31,681 bases of DNA from CAYUST01 sp041908765 (GTDB taxonomy: Bacteria > Patescibacteriota > Gracilibacteria > Absconditabacterales > Absconditicoccaceae), in the NCBI GenBank assembly GCA_041908765.1, contig JAYREU010000008.1, positions 1 through 31,681 of the forward strand, read 5' to 3'. Below, piece after piece: positions 7,787-15,999 of this stretch. The translations under genes were made by a program, and so were the position numbers. The stretch's first letter is position 1. Each line of letters opens with the position of its first letter. The notes beneath the pieces were generated by a model that worked only from the letters and a program-made list of their open reading frames with translations, was not told the DNA's origin and did no database searches.

Positions 7787-8716
7787 ATGCAAAAGAAAAC
7801 TGATCACACGACACCTGCCCACCATGCAGCACATCCACATGCAACCCCACACGCAACTCATCCTCATCATGCAACTCACAAGAAAACATCATGAGGAAGT
7901 GCAAAAATTATTTTACTCGCACTTGTTTTGGTCATTGCAGGAATTTTCTGGATGAAGAGTGGACAAGACCTAGATGTCTATACCAGCCCTGATTTCAACA
8001 AGAGTTCTTTGTCAGGAGGTACTACCACGTGAGCGGATGAAAAACCTGCTCCCAAGGTATGGGAACCTGTAGCGTGAGCTAAAATGTTATTTGGAGTAAC
8101 TGGCCAGTGTGAACAAATGTTTGCGGAGTATTATGCAACGTATGACACACCTATGTTTGCTACAGCAGAAGCTGAACATCCATTTGGCACAGCAAGTATT
8201 GCAACCGAAAATTGGTTTGATGGTGCATGGACGGTTTCTCTTGTCAGTGACTTTACAGATCCATATGGGTATAGCTTCCCTGTATTTACAAGCGGTGATG
8301 CAAAGTGACTTTGATATGCAAGTGGTGACAGCAAATGACCATTGGCAACGTTGCGTAATATTTCCAAAGACCCTACTTATACAGATACTACTGAGACAGG
8401 ATTTGATCAAGTACAAATGTCATGATTCACAGAAAAATTCAGACCCCTCGTTGGTGCAAAAGCAATTCCTTGTCTCATGAAATTTACCACTCCTGCATGT
8501 GATCATCTCTATGTTGGTATGATCAGATATCCTGATAGAACAATGCATGATGTAGAGTGTTATACCAAGGCTGCCAACGGAGACATCTATCTCATTTCTT
8601 CGGTGGACGCACTCAATACCTTTAACCTGGATGAGCCACAAGATGACTTTTCAAAGAACTATGTTATTTGGAATAAAGCAATTGTTTGGTTTGTAAATCA
8701 TCTCAAGAAGAATTAA
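7787..8716 (+). CDS. His-rich single-pass membrane protein, unknown function
   Basis: Reading seven UGA codons as Gly gives one 309-residue ORF from ATG 7787; under the standard code it falls into small fragments. The first 32 residues are a His/Ala/Pro/Thr-rich cytoplasmic tail (about a dozen His) that could bind metal. One membrane helix follows (IILLALVLVIAGIFWM, about 41-56), then an extracytoplasmic domain with a few Cys (TGQCEQMF, AIPCLMKF, TPACDHLY, DVECYTK) that could form disulfides. I recognise no family. The domain resembles small beta-rich exported domains in its aromatic and Gly content. It lies 13 bases upstream of trmD in the same direction, so the two may be cotranscribed. It has the most UGA codons in the window, suggesting low expression. 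Confidence 0.75.
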
Positions 8717-8729
8717 TTAGTAGTCTACC

Positions 8730-9437
8730 ATGCACTATCATATCATCACTATTTTCCCTGAAATCTTTGATTCATTTTTGTCGTGTTCGTTAATTGCAAA
8801 AGCAAAAGAGCAAGGCCTGCTCCAATTTTCTTTCATTAATCCGAGAAATTTTTGCACCGATCCCCAGAGACAAGTAGACGATGCAATGTATGGAGGTGGT
8901 GCGGGCTTGCTGATGAAAGCACAACCTATTATTGATGCAATCAAAAGTATCTTAGCATCTCAAAATATGACGACAGAGACGTGAGGCCTGAGGAAACGAA
9001 AAGTGCTCTTGCCTAGACCGAGTCAACAATCCTTTACACAAACCACTGCCCATATACTTGCTGAGGAGTCTACGGATATTATCCTCATTTGTGGAAGATA
9101 TGAGGGCATAGATCATCGCGTTGATTTACGGTGTCAACAATTGTTTGGTGATGATTTTATGCCCATATCTCTGGGGCAGTATGTGGTGATGGGTGGTGAA
9201 GTACCTAGTATGCTGATCGTGGAAGCGGTCAGTAGGTTGGTGCCCTGAGTCATCAAAGATGCAGACAGTCGAAAAAATGAAAGCTATCGCCCCGAGCTCG
9301 GTGGTGAAAATATCGAATGCCCACAATATACAAGACCTGAAACGGTCGAAGGTATGGGTGTGCCAGACGTCTTACTTGGGGGAAACCATGCGTTGATTGA
9401 GCAATGGAGGAGAGAGAACACAGATTCAAGAATTTAG
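8730..9437 (+). CDS. trmD: tRNA (guanine(37)-N1)-methyltransferase
   Basis: TrmD makes m1G37 in tRNAs reading CNN and some other codons and prevents +1 frameshifting. It is a SPOUT-class enzyme with a trefoil knot. The 235-residue ORF uses UGA=Gly at codon 85 and at codon 173; the second is the invariant Gly of the VP-G-V motif. Visible family motifs include MYGGGAGLLMK (about 51-61), CGRYEGIDHR (about 112-121), ISLGQYVVMGGE (about 145-156) and the YTRPE motif followed by GNHALIEQWR. Length matches the family. The TAG stop lies inside a 20-base sequence repeated at 29562-29581, so the very C-terminus may have been altered by a repeat insertion. Confidence 0.96.
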
Positions 9438-9452
9438 AAACCAGACTCCAGA
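9433..9452. repeat. 20-base repeat, copy 1
   Basis: TTTAGAAACCAGACTCCAGA occurs here and again at 29562-29581. The first copy provides the trmD stop codon; the second lies beside a MITE-like element. Confidence 0.7.
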
Positions 9453-9562
9453 ATGTATTCCTCACTTTTTCGAGTGCAACCGTGATATAGTATGTAGATT
9501 TGAAATAAATAATATTTTCTTGTCACAAACTTGACATTTTTTCGTATGTATAAATACACTAA

Positions 9563-9601
9563 ACCGCTTTAGGAAATTACATAAGTAAAACCTAAACCGG
9601 T
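9563..9601 (+). promoter_or_regulatory. Leader hairpin upstream of ABC exporter
   Basis: A long nearly symmetrical hairpin: ACCG-c-TTTAGG-aaa-TTAC, loop ATAA, GTAA-aa-CCTAAA-c-CGGT. It sits 96 bases before the ABC transporter start and just after an AT-rich promoter-like stretch with TTGACA at 9531-9536 (the -10 is unclear). It could be an operator or an RNA control element. No T-run follows, so it is not a simple terminator. Confidence 0.5.
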
Positions 9602-9696
9602 AAGTATAACTGAATCATCCAAAAAATTTTCATTCTTCAAATTTTTATGGTGGTTCAGAATATCATCACATTATTCATTATTAAAAAATTAAAAGT

Positions 9697-11466
9697 ATGT
9701 TTCAAAAATTAGAAAAGGAGGAGAAAAAGTTGTTTTCGCGTGTGTGGTCATTTTTGACTACTGCGTTACAACCAGTGCATTACACCTTACTTGCACTCTT
9801 GTTGGTACGTGTGTTTACTGCAGTTGTGCCTATGGCGCAAGCGTGGTATTTAGGTAGGATTATTGATACTATTGCTACTGACGATACGTCTGCGCAGATT
9901 ATTACCAGTCTTTTGGGACTACTGGGTATTTTCGCGACGTGGCTCGTATTGGATTTGATTGCGTGGAGACTCTCAGAGATACTCATTATTCGCGTCGAGT
10001 CTACGACCATGCAACGTTTGTATGAATACTGCTTCTCGTATGTCCAAAGACACGCGGTTAGATTCTTTGCCAATACCTTCACGGGTGCATTGGTCAAGAA
10101 AATTAATAAACTCGTCCGTGGTTTTGAAAGCATTATTGATATTATTGTCTTTGAATTTCTCATGGTGCTGATCACTGTGGGAATCACGATAGGTATGTTC
10201 TTTCGATATAGTACCTTGGCGGGAAGTGTTATGCTTGTGTGGGTAATTATTTATTTGTGGGTACAGCTGCATCTGAACAAGTGGGTATTGCCCAACGAAC
10301 TAGAAAGCCAAAGACTTGATAGTCGCGTCACCGCTGAACTTTCAGATACGGTGAGTAATGCGAATACTATTACCCAATTCGCCCAAAGACCCTACGAAGA
10401 ATCTCGTTTCCATGGAATAGTTGATCTCTGGCGTAGGACCATTGCTAGGACTTGGCTCAAAAGAAACTGGGTATATGCAATTAGTGATCTGCTCATTGGA
10501 TTGATGCAGATAGGTGCACTCTACTTCTTTATCATCTCGTGGCGTGATGGTATATTGACCTCTGGGTTGATAGTTACCCTGCAATTGTATGTAGCACGTC
10601 TCGGTGAAAAATTATTCTTCATCGGGAGAACTTATAAACGTTTCTTTGATTCGGTAGCAGAGTCTCATGAGATGATAGAAATTCTTGATACACCACACGA
10701 AATACAGGACAGAGCAGAGGCCCCTTCATTTACGTTCAAGCAAGGTGAAGTTGTCTTTGAAAACGTGGGCTTTAGTTATGATAATCATCGTGAACTCTTG
10801 TCGGACTTTTCACTTACGATTGCACCAGGTGAAAAAATTGCGCTCGTCGGAGCAACGGGATCAGGCAAAACAACTATTAGCAAACTACTCCAAAGGCAAT
10901 ATGAGGTGACTCACGGAACTATCTTGATTGACGGACAACCTATTGATCACGTCACCCAAGAATCGTTGAGGAAACACATTGCATTAGTACCACAAGATCC
11001 TCTCCTGTTCCATAGGACGCTGAGAGAAAATATTGCTTATGCCAAGCCAGATGCGACTGATGAACAGATCATACGAGCATCAAAACTTGCTCACTGTCAT
11101 GAATTTATTGCGAATCTTCAGCATGGATATGACACCTTGGTCGGGGAACGTGGTATCAAACTTTCAGGCGGTGAAAGACAAAGAGTAGCCATCGCGAGAG
11201 CAATCCTAGCAGACAGACCTATCTTGATTTTGGACGAAGCGACAAGCTCATTGGACTCTCAAACAGAAAAATATATCCAAGAAGCAATTCACACCCTACT
11301 CCAAGGCAAGACAGCAATTGTCATTGCGCATCGTCTTTCGACTATCAAATCTATGGATCGTATTATTGTCCTGGATCACGGCAAGATAATCGAACAAGGC
11401 ACACATGAGTCATTACTCACCTTGCAAGATGGGATATATCAGAAGTTGTGGAAGATACAAGGGTAA
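9697..11466 (+). CDS. ABC exporter, fused membrane and ATPase domains
   Basis: A 589-residue half-transporter of the ABCB/MsbA-like type that works as a homo- or heterodimer and pumps lipids, peptides or drugs out of the cytoplasm; the substrate cannot be told. Residues 20-320 hold about six membrane helices (for example YTLLALLLVRVFTAVVPMA and IITSLLGLLGIFATWLVLDL). The ATPase domain follows: Walker A GATGSGKTT at about 384-392, Q-loop VPQDP, signature LSGGERQRVAIARA at about 489-502, Walker B ILILDEATSSLD at about 508-519 and the H-loop AHRLST at about 543-548. All catalytic residues are present. No UGA codon is used. The ATG is preceded by an A-rich leader without Shine-Dalgarno. A degenerate G-rich repeat and a terminator follow. 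Confidence 0.93.
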   Translation: MFQKLEKEEKKLFSRVWSFLTTALQPVHYTLLALLLVRVFTAVVPMAQAWYLGRIIDTIATDDTSAQIITSLLGLLGIFATWLVLDLIAWRLSEILIIRVESTTMQRLYEYCFSYVQRHAVRFFANTFTGALVKKINKLVRGFESIIDIIVFEFLMVLITVGITIGMFFRYSTLAGSVMLVWVIIYLWVQLHLNKWVLPNELESQRLDSRVTAELSDTVSNANTITQFAQRPYEESRFHGIVDLWRRTIARTWLKRNWVYAISDLLIGLMQIGALYFFIISWRDGILTSGLIVTLQLYVARLGEKLFFIGRTYKRFFDSVAESHEMIEILDTPHEIQDRAEAPSFTFKQGEVVFENVGFSYDNHRELLSDFSLTIAPGEKIALVGATGSGKTTISKLLQRQYEVTHGTILIDGQPIDHVTQESLRKHIALVPQDPLLFHRTLRENIAYAKPDATDEQIIRASKLAHCHEFIANLQHGYDTLVGERGIKLSGGERQRVAIARAILADRPILILDEATSSLDSQTEKYIQEAIHTLLQGKTAIVIAHRLSTIKSMDRIIVLDHGKIIEQGTHESLLTLQDGIYQKLWKIQG

Positions 11467-11476
11467 CTTAACTATG

Positions 11477-11530
11477 TTCCCTCCTGTGAAGGGCCTCGGT
11501 GCCCTTTAGGGTAGGGACACAGGGGGTTTT
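11477..11530. repeat. G-rich palindromic repeat element, degenerate copy
   Basis: TTCCCTCCTGTGAAGGG at the left and CAGGGGGTTTT at the right echo the ends of the elements at 3366 and 28304. It lies 10 bases after the ABC exporter stop, the same position relative to a gene as the other two copies. Confidence 0.55.
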
Positions 11531-11563
11531 GATTACCAGAATAAAAGCCACCCTTCTTTAACT

Positions 11564-11587
11564 CTCCTTCATGCAAGGAGGGTTTTT
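11564..11587 (+). terminator. Terminator downstream of ABC exporter
   Basis: CTCCTT-CATGC-AAGGAG stem followed by GGTTTTT. Confidence 0.65.
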
Positions 11588-11603
11588 CGAAAATGAAGAT
11601 AAA

Positions 11604-11631
11604 TTGACTTTCATGCTATTTTATTTATGGT
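11604..11631 (+). promoter_or_regulatory. Promoter of HExxH lipoprotein gene
   Basis: TTGACT (11604-11609), 16-base spacer, TATGGT (11626-11631). The spacer length agrees with the other promoters here, but the -10 box is weak. Confidence 0.5.
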
Positions 11632-11673
11632 GGCATATTCGTTATCATTAAAAACTAAAAAACACAAAAAATT

Positions 11674-12600
11674 ATGAAGTACAAAAATTGTTTATGGGTA
11701 GTATTGTTTATGTTGCTATCTTTGTCTTGTGAGATTAAATCACCACAACCAAATTATACTTCACCACAACAGAAATTAATTGTTGGTGCATCTATAGATC
11801 AGGTAGAAAATGGACTTATTGCACTTAGACGTGCACTAGATAGTACATATCAAACTCTTCCTCAAAAAAAACGTGATGGTATAAAGCTCAATGAGCTCCT
11901 TATGTCACTCGATTTGGTTAGTGTAAATCAACAGCATCCCCTGAGAAATTTCATAGATGCAATACAAAAGCCGGGGTATGTGGAAGAGATAATGAATCAG
12001 CAAGATTATTTCTTTTATATCTGGCAACGAGAGTTACCGCTAATCGGTATACCCGATTTAGAAAAAAATTTATTAGCAGGATATATGCTTAGTAAACGTA
12101 TTTTAGTATTGCCTGATTCATTGGATATGGGGAGTGTATTTGACCAACTCTTTATCTATCATGAAACAGTACATGCATTACAGGATGCACAGATAAGAAA
12201 TAGTTATACAACGCACAAGGAAGGCTTAAATGAATACTACAATTTCTTTAACAAGGATCAAGCAAACTGGTTTCCTGGATTTGAATTTGGTGCTTTCCAA
12301 TTTCAAATTTCCGCACTTTGGTTGTTAACTCAAGGAGCAGTGGAAGTGCCTGCTCGACAAGGAAAACTAACTGTAGAGTGGTTGACTAAAGAACTTAAGT
12401 GCTCATTTCCTACCTCACATACTTCACGACGTGCTGTGGAAACTTTGTGTACATTAACTAATTATTACTATCAGTGGGGAATTGATACTAAAGGTATTGA
12501 TCCAAAATTTATGCAACAACTGATGTATGCCTATGATCATCAAAATAGGCATGCATATTTCTTTGATTATGATACAGCACAATTTATTTCGGCTGATTAG
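11674..12600 (+). CDS. Putative HExxH metallopeptidase lipoprotein
   Basis: 308 residues. The N-terminus is a lipoprotein signal (KYK, hydrophobic core, lipobox LSLSC, acylated Cys near residue 19). A zinc-binding HETVH motif lies at about residues 164-168 (YHETVHALQDAQ). A later Glu in QGAVEVPARQ (about 225-234) could be the third ligand of a gluzincin-like site, which is inference. The region between is helical. I do not recognise a named family; a cell-surface protease or inactive relative fits best. No UGA codon is used. The gene has its own promoter and terminator and codon use like its neighbours. Confidence 0.7.
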   Translation: MKYKNCLWVVLFMLLSLSCEIKSPQPNYTSPQQKLIVGASIDQVENGLIALRRALDSTYQTLPQKKRDGIKLNELLMSLDLVSVNQQHPLRNFIDAIQKPGYVEEIMNQQDYFFYIWQRELPLIGIPDLEKNLLAGYMLSKRILVLPDSLDMGSVFDQLFIYHETVHALQDAQIRNSYTTHKEGLNEYYNFFNKDQANWFPGFEFGAFQFQISALWLLTQGAVEVPARQGKLTVEWLTKELKCSFPTSHTSRRAVETLCTLTNYYYQWGIDTKGIDPKFMQQLMYAYDHQNRHAYFFDYDTAQFISAD

Positions 12601-12617
12601 TGATTATGAAACGTTTA

Positions 12618-12648
12618 TAAAGGGTGTCGTTACGGCACCCTTTTTTCT
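12618..12648 (+). terminator. Rho-independent terminator
   Basis: AAAGGGTGTCG-TTA-CGGCACCCTTT stem (one T-G pair) and a six-T tail, 18 bases after the stop of the lipoprotein gene. Confidence 0.9.
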
Positions 12649-12694
12649 TATTTTAAAAAATATAGGAGAACACATCTAATCCATAATCTTTTGC

Positions 12695-13402
12695 CTAATA
12701 TTTCTCAATCGTAATATTCCCCTTATCTACGCCTAAGTCGAGCAAACGTTGTTGGACATCTTGTACCATGACGGGTTGTCAGCAGATGAAACAGGCTGTG
12801 TTGGTACCAAGTTTTTCCAATGCTTGACGTAGTCCATCTTGGACATATCCTGTAGTGTATCCATCTGGAAGACCAGATTCTTTGGAGAGGAAAATGTTGA
12901 GCGTAAGTCCAGGAATTTTTTCTTGCATGAGTGCTTGCATATCGGGGAGGAGATTATCGAGATATCTTTCGCCGTACAAAAAAACAATTTGTTTGCCCTC
13001 CAGAGGGGTTTCCAACAATTTATTGAGTATGCCCATATTGGGCGAAAGTCCACTACCGGTGCTTACAAACAAATAGTTCTCTGAGATATGTTGATCTCTG
13101 TAGTGACCTACGGGTCAGGTGAGGGTCACGGTATAATCGCGCTGCGACGTGAGAAAATCTGACATACCATTTTCAGAAGTTTTCTTGACGATGAAACCAA
13201 TGCGTTTATCTTCTTGTAAGAATTTATTTGTCGTTGCGATACTATAGGGCTTCTTGAGGGTACGTAGTTCGTTGTGATGAGTGATCATCATAAATTGTCC
13301 TTCATCAAAAACAAAAGTTTCCTCAGGTTGAAAAAATACAAATGAGACTAGGCCTGATGGACTATCAATTTTTTCTCTAAAGATGGCTTGGAAGTGTTGC
13401 AT
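12695..13402 (-). CDS. FNR-like flavin/NAD(P)H oxidoreductase
   Basis: A 235-residue ferredoxin-NADP reductase-like protein that should move electrons between NAD(P)H and a partner through FAD or FMN. Two UGA codons are read as Gly: codon 96 in the G-PVGHY motif and codon 208 in the C-G-QPVM motif, both conserved glycines of the superfamily. The flavin-binding KKPYSIAT motif (RxYS type) is at 50-57, the nicotinamide-binding STGSGLSP at about 112-119, FLYGER at about 141, and a C-terminal IEKY resembles the family end. It starts 2 bases after the stop of the upstream phosphatase-family gene, so the two form an operon. No 2Fe-2S domain is present. Confidence 0.87.
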
Positions 13403-13404
13403 GA

Positions 13405-14010
13405 TTAGGTGAGGTGTTGAGTCGAATTACTTATGATGAGACGGGCATCGTCAGACGTAATTTCATAGGTGGTAATGCCTGTATTTGCAAACTGTATGCC
13501 TGAGTTGTCTATGTCGGTGATAGGGAGTCATTCAAGCACGATATGCACTGCGCGTTTGAGTCAACCGTGGGTGATACACAATATACGTTCATTGGCGTGC
13601 TGTTCGTGTAACTGTTGCAATAAATTGCGTGCACGATGATAAAGTTGTTCTGCACTCTCTGAGGTAGGTAAGGACGCGAGATGTGCATATACTGCATGAG
13701 GATCTAGACGATATTTCGCCATAATTTCTGTCTTTTCCATCCCATCGTATGGGCCAAATGTCCTCTCTCTCAAACGAGTATCGAACGTCAGGGGAGTAAT
13801 AGTATGATGTTCTACAATAGGTTCTACCGTTTGTCTTGCTCTCAAGAGATCACTACTATATATGTGTGCAAAGGTATGACTTGCGAGATACTCAGCCAAC
13901 AAGCGAGCTTGCTGATGTCCTTCTTCACTCAATCACCAATCATAGTGCCCGCTGGTGTGACCCGTTGTTTGATTGGTGGCGTGTCCATGACGGATGAGGG
14001 TGATTATCAT
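13405..14010 (-). CDS. Histidine phosphatase superfamily (phosphoglycerate-mutase-like) protein
   Basis: 201 residues with three UGA=Gly codons, including codon 26 (HYDW-G-LSEEG, usually LT/LSxxG) and codon 150 in the second catalytic motif THG-G. The catalytic RHG is at residues 7-9 (LIRHGHATN) and the acid/base region RERTFGPYDGMEKTEI at about 84-99. The superfamily uses a phospho-His intermediate and includes GpmB, CobC-like alpha-ribazole phosphatases and other small-molecule phosphatases. The exact substrate cannot be told. It is the first gene of a two-gene minus-strand unit with the FNR-like reductase. Confidence 0.87.
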
Positions 14011-14050
14011 GGGAGCGAAAGAACAAGACTAAATCTCTTTAGGCAAACTT

Positions 14051-14135
14051 CGGTGAGTTAGGGATTCGAACCCTAGTATACTTTCGCATAACACGAATTC
14101 CAATCGTGCGCCTTCAACCACTCGGCCAACTCACC
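14051..14135 (-). tRNA. tRNA-Ser(GGA)
   Basis: Acceptor GGTGAGT/ACTCACC, anticodon stem-loop CACGA-TTGGAAT-TCGTG with anticodon GGA, long variable arm (ATGCGAAAGTAT) and T arm TAGGG-TTCGAAT-CCCTA. CCA is not encoded. Confidence 0.95.
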
Positions 14136-14145
14136 ATGTGCACAG

Positions 14146-14173
14146 TGTTTATGTAATGCAGTGAGTTTTGCAA
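14146..14173 (-). promoter_or_regulatory. Possible promoter of tRNA-Ser
   Basis: On the minus strand TTGCAA, a 16-base spacer and TAAACA lie just before tRNA-Ser. The -35 box matches that of the tRNA-Phe promoter; the -10 is weak. Confidence 0.4.
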
Positions 14174-14196
14174 GCGCTCATGGGTTTTTCACAAAA

Positions 14197-14221
14197 CAAA
14201 AAACCACGGTAAGTGGCCTTT
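14197..14221 (-). terminator. Terminator of the Phe-Ile-Pro tRNA unit
   Basis: On the minus strand GGCCAC-TTACC-GTGG is followed by TTTTTTG. It would end the tRNA-Phe/Ile/Pro transcript before tRNA-Ser. Confidence 0.55.
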
Positions 14222-14230
14222 CAATACTAA

Positions 14231-14303
14231 TCTCGGGGACGAGGGACTTGCTATCCCTGCAGTGGGGTTTATCCCCACAAAGGGACGAACTCTCGACCTC
14301 CTT
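14231..14303 (-). pseudogene. tRNA-Pro 3'-end-derived fragment
   Basis: This stretch repeats the 3' part of tRNA-Pro(TGG) (TCTCGGGGACGAGGGACT and GAACTCTCGACCTCCT) but carries an inserted segment that folds into GTGGGG-ATAAA-CCCCAC. The T-loop is replaced by ATAGCA-like sequence (minus strand GGGATAGCAAGTCCC). The same replacement is seen in the tRNA-Leu-derived repeats at 7541 and 7660. No anticodon arm follows. Confidence 0.7.
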
Positions 14304-14341
14304 ATTTTAAAATACGTACTCACTTAAGTTAAATTAACAAT

Positions 14342-14417
14342 CTCGGGGACGAGGGACTCGAACTCTCGACCTCCTGGTCCCAAACCAGGCGCTCTAGCCA
14401 TCTGAGCTAGTCCCCGA
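14342..14417 (-). tRNA. tRNA-Pro(TGG)
   Basis: Acceptor TCGGGGA/TCCCCGA, anticodon stem-loop CCTGG-TTTGGGA-CCAGG with anticodon TGG, T arm GAGAG-TTCGAGT-CCCTC (two weak pairs). CCA is not encoded. Confidence 0.93.
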
Positions 14418-14534
14418 AGATCAAATTTACAAAGCATCAAATTTGCAAATATACAAATACCATAACCAACAGAATGTTACATTTTCTACATCCATTTGAT
14501 TATTTGTATTTTGATTATTTGACTATTTGAAATC
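14418..14534. repeat. CAAAT-rich palindromic tRNA spacer 1
   Basis: The left arm has CAAAT units spaced about eight bases apart (CAAATTT, CAAATTTG, CAAATAT, CAAATAC) and the right arm the complementary ATTTG units. The whole spacer can fold into a long AT-rich hairpin between tRNA-Ile and tRNA-Pro. Confidence 0.65.
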
Positions 14535-14608
14535 TGGGCATGGGTGGACTCGAACCACCGACCTCGTCCTTATCAGAGACGCGCTCTAACCAACTGAGCT
14601 ACACACCC
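14535..14608 (-). tRNA. tRNA-Ile(GAT)
   Basis: Acceptor GGGTGTG/CATGCCC (two G-U pairs), anticodon stem-loop CGTCT-CTGATAA-GGACG with anticodon GAT, T arm GGTGG-TTCGAGT-CCACC. CCA is not encoded. Confidence 0.94.
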
Positions 14609-14709
14609 GTATATCAAAGCTACAAATAAACAAATTTACAAATATCCAAATAGAGCAAAAGGATGCGCATTTGGGTATTTGATTTTTTGTTTATTTGACT
14701 ATTTGAATT
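14609..14709. repeat. CAAAT-rich palindromic tRNA spacer 2
   Basis: CAAATAAACAAATTTACAAA and CCAAATA in the left arm face ATTTGGGTATTTG and TTTGTTTATTTG in the right arm. This is the same design as the spacer at 14418 and the CAAAT-rich flanks of the tRNA-Leu repeats. Confidence 0.65.
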
Positions 14710-14782
14710 TGCCAGAGGGCGGATTTGAACCACCGACACAAGGCTTTTCAGGCCTCTGCTCTACCAACTGAGCTACTCTGGC
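14710..14782 (-). tRNA. tRNA-Phe(GAA)
   Basis: Acceptor GCCAGAG/CTCTGGC, D arm AGCTCAGTTGGTAGAGC, anticodon stem-loop GAGGC-CTGAAAA-GCCTT with anticodon GAA, T loop TTCAAAT. CCA is not encoded. Confidence 0.95.
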
Positions 14783-14814
14783 AAAGAGTTTTTATTTCTT
14801 ACGAAACGCGTCCG

Positions 14815-14842
14815 AATATAAAAAAATTACACAGAATTGCAA
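14815..14842 (-). promoter_or_regulatory. Promoter of the tRNA-Phe/Ile/Pro unit
   Basis: On the minus strand TTGCAA (14842-14837), a 16-base spacer and TATATT (14820-14815), followed by a GC-rich discriminator CGGACGCG as in stringently controlled stable-RNA promoters. Confidence 0.65.
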
Positions 14843-14869
14843 GGCAGAAAAAATGACATTTATTATCTA

Positions 14870-14897
14870 TTGACATATACTTACAAATAAATATAAA
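14870..14897 (+). promoter_or_regulatory. Sigma70-type promoter
   Basis: TTGACA (14870-14875), a 16-base spacer and TATAAA (14892-14897) serve the gene at 14945. The -35 is embedded in CTATTGACA. Confidence 0.85.
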
Positions 14898-14944
14898 CAT
14901 ATTTCGTCATCATTATCATTAATCACAAGTAAATAAAAATTTTT

Positions 14945-15976
14945 ATGACCAATGTAAATTTTCCTGCCCCTGCACAGGGGCCAAAATCTTTTTGGAAGCG
15001 TCCTGAAGGCGTCACCGGCACAGTGGTGCTTCTTGGCTTACTAGCCGCTGGTGGTGTGGCCTTGTACAAGGCACTCCCATACTTGATTACCTTAACAAGT
15101 AATCTGTTATATCTTTCTGGGATGTTATTAGTCCTTGGCGCTGTCATCTATATGGTACTTGACCCAAGGATGCGTAATCTGATCGGCTACATGTATAAGA
15201 GTATGATGCGCTGGATCACAGGAATTTTCGTCACCATTGACCCCATTGGCATACTTAAAAACTATGTTGATGACCTCAAAAACAATCTTGCAAAGATGAG
15301 TGAGCAAATTGGAGTGCTGAGAGGTCAAATGAATAAAATGAAAACGCTCATCTCTGAAGGAGAGAAGGAAATCCGCACAAAGTTAGCGACTGCTAACTAT
15401 GCCAAAAATGATGGAAATCCTGACAATGATAATCTCATTGCCCTCAATGCGAGAGCAGCATCTCGTTTGCAAGAGACAAACGCTAGATATAATGAGCTCT
15501 TGCAGAAGATGGAGATTATGCATCGCGTTTTGAAAAAGATGTATGAAAACTCTGAAATTCTTATGCAGGACACCGCAGACCAGGTAAAGCTGAAGGAACA
15601 GGAGCGCAAAGCAATTCGTACGGCTCACGGAGCAATGCGTAGTGCAATGAATGTCATCAATGGCAACGCTGATCAGCGTGCTATCTTCGATATGTCACTT
15701 GAACATATTGCTGATGATATCGCTAATAAGGTAGGCGAAATGGAACATTTCATGGATTCAACAAAGAATCTGATGAATAGCATCGACCTCCAAAAAGGAG
15801 TTTTCGAAGCAGAGGGCATGAAGATGCTCGAGGAGTGGGAGAAAAAGGCAAATGTCTTCACTCTTGCCCCCAAAGAGCAAACACTTCAGCTCAACGCCAA
15901 CCGTCCTGAAAAGGTTGCCGTAGAGGCATCTAACGGACAAAATCAATACGACGAGATGTTTAAAGAAGCGAAGTAA
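14945..15976 (+). CDS. Membrane-anchored coiled-coil protein (PspA-like architecture)
   Basis: 343 residues. Two membrane helices lie at about 24-46 (TVVLLGLLAAGGVALYKALP) and 52-71 (LLYLSGMLLVLGAVIYMVLD). They are followed by a basic, amphipathic stretch and then a long helical coiled-coil region (about 100-290) with many Met, Lys, Glu and Gln, for example NYVDDLKNNLAKMSEQIGVL. The pattern of an ITIDP-like segment followed by a long helical hairpin recalls PspA/Vipp1-type proteins, but the sequence match is weak and the family is not certain. No UGA codon is used. It has a strong promoter and terminator of its own, suggesting good expression as a monocistronic gene. Confidence 0.65.
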   Translation: MTNVNFPAPAQGPKSFWKRPEGVTGTVVLLGLLAAGGVALYKALPYLITLTSNLLYLSGMLLVLGAVIYMVLDPRMRNLIGYMYKSMMRWITGIFVTIDPIGILKNYVDDLKNNLAKMSEQIGVLRGQMNKMKTLISEGEKEIRTKLATANYAKNDGNPDNDNLIALNARAASRLQETNARYNELLQKMEIMHRVLKKMYENSEILMQDTADQVKLKEQERKAIRTAHGAMRSAMNVINGNADQRAIFDMSLEHIADDIANKVGEMEHFMDSTKNLMNSIDLQKGVFEAEGMKMLEEWEKKANVFTLAPKEQTLQLNANRPEKVAVEASNGQNQYDEMFKEAK

Positions 15977-15999
15977 CATCACTTCCATCTCTATGTTAT

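Noticed and set aside
2700..9437. Apparent frameshifted or nonsense-broken genes (ksgA, tyrS, tmk, trmD and others) as pseudogenes
   Set aside because: All interruptions are TGA in frame, never TAA or TAG, and land on conserved glycines. Reading UGA as Gly restores full-length proteins.
14418..14709. CRISPR-like array in the CAAAT repeats
   Set aside because: Units are too short and uneven, with no spacers of constant length and no cas genes nearby.
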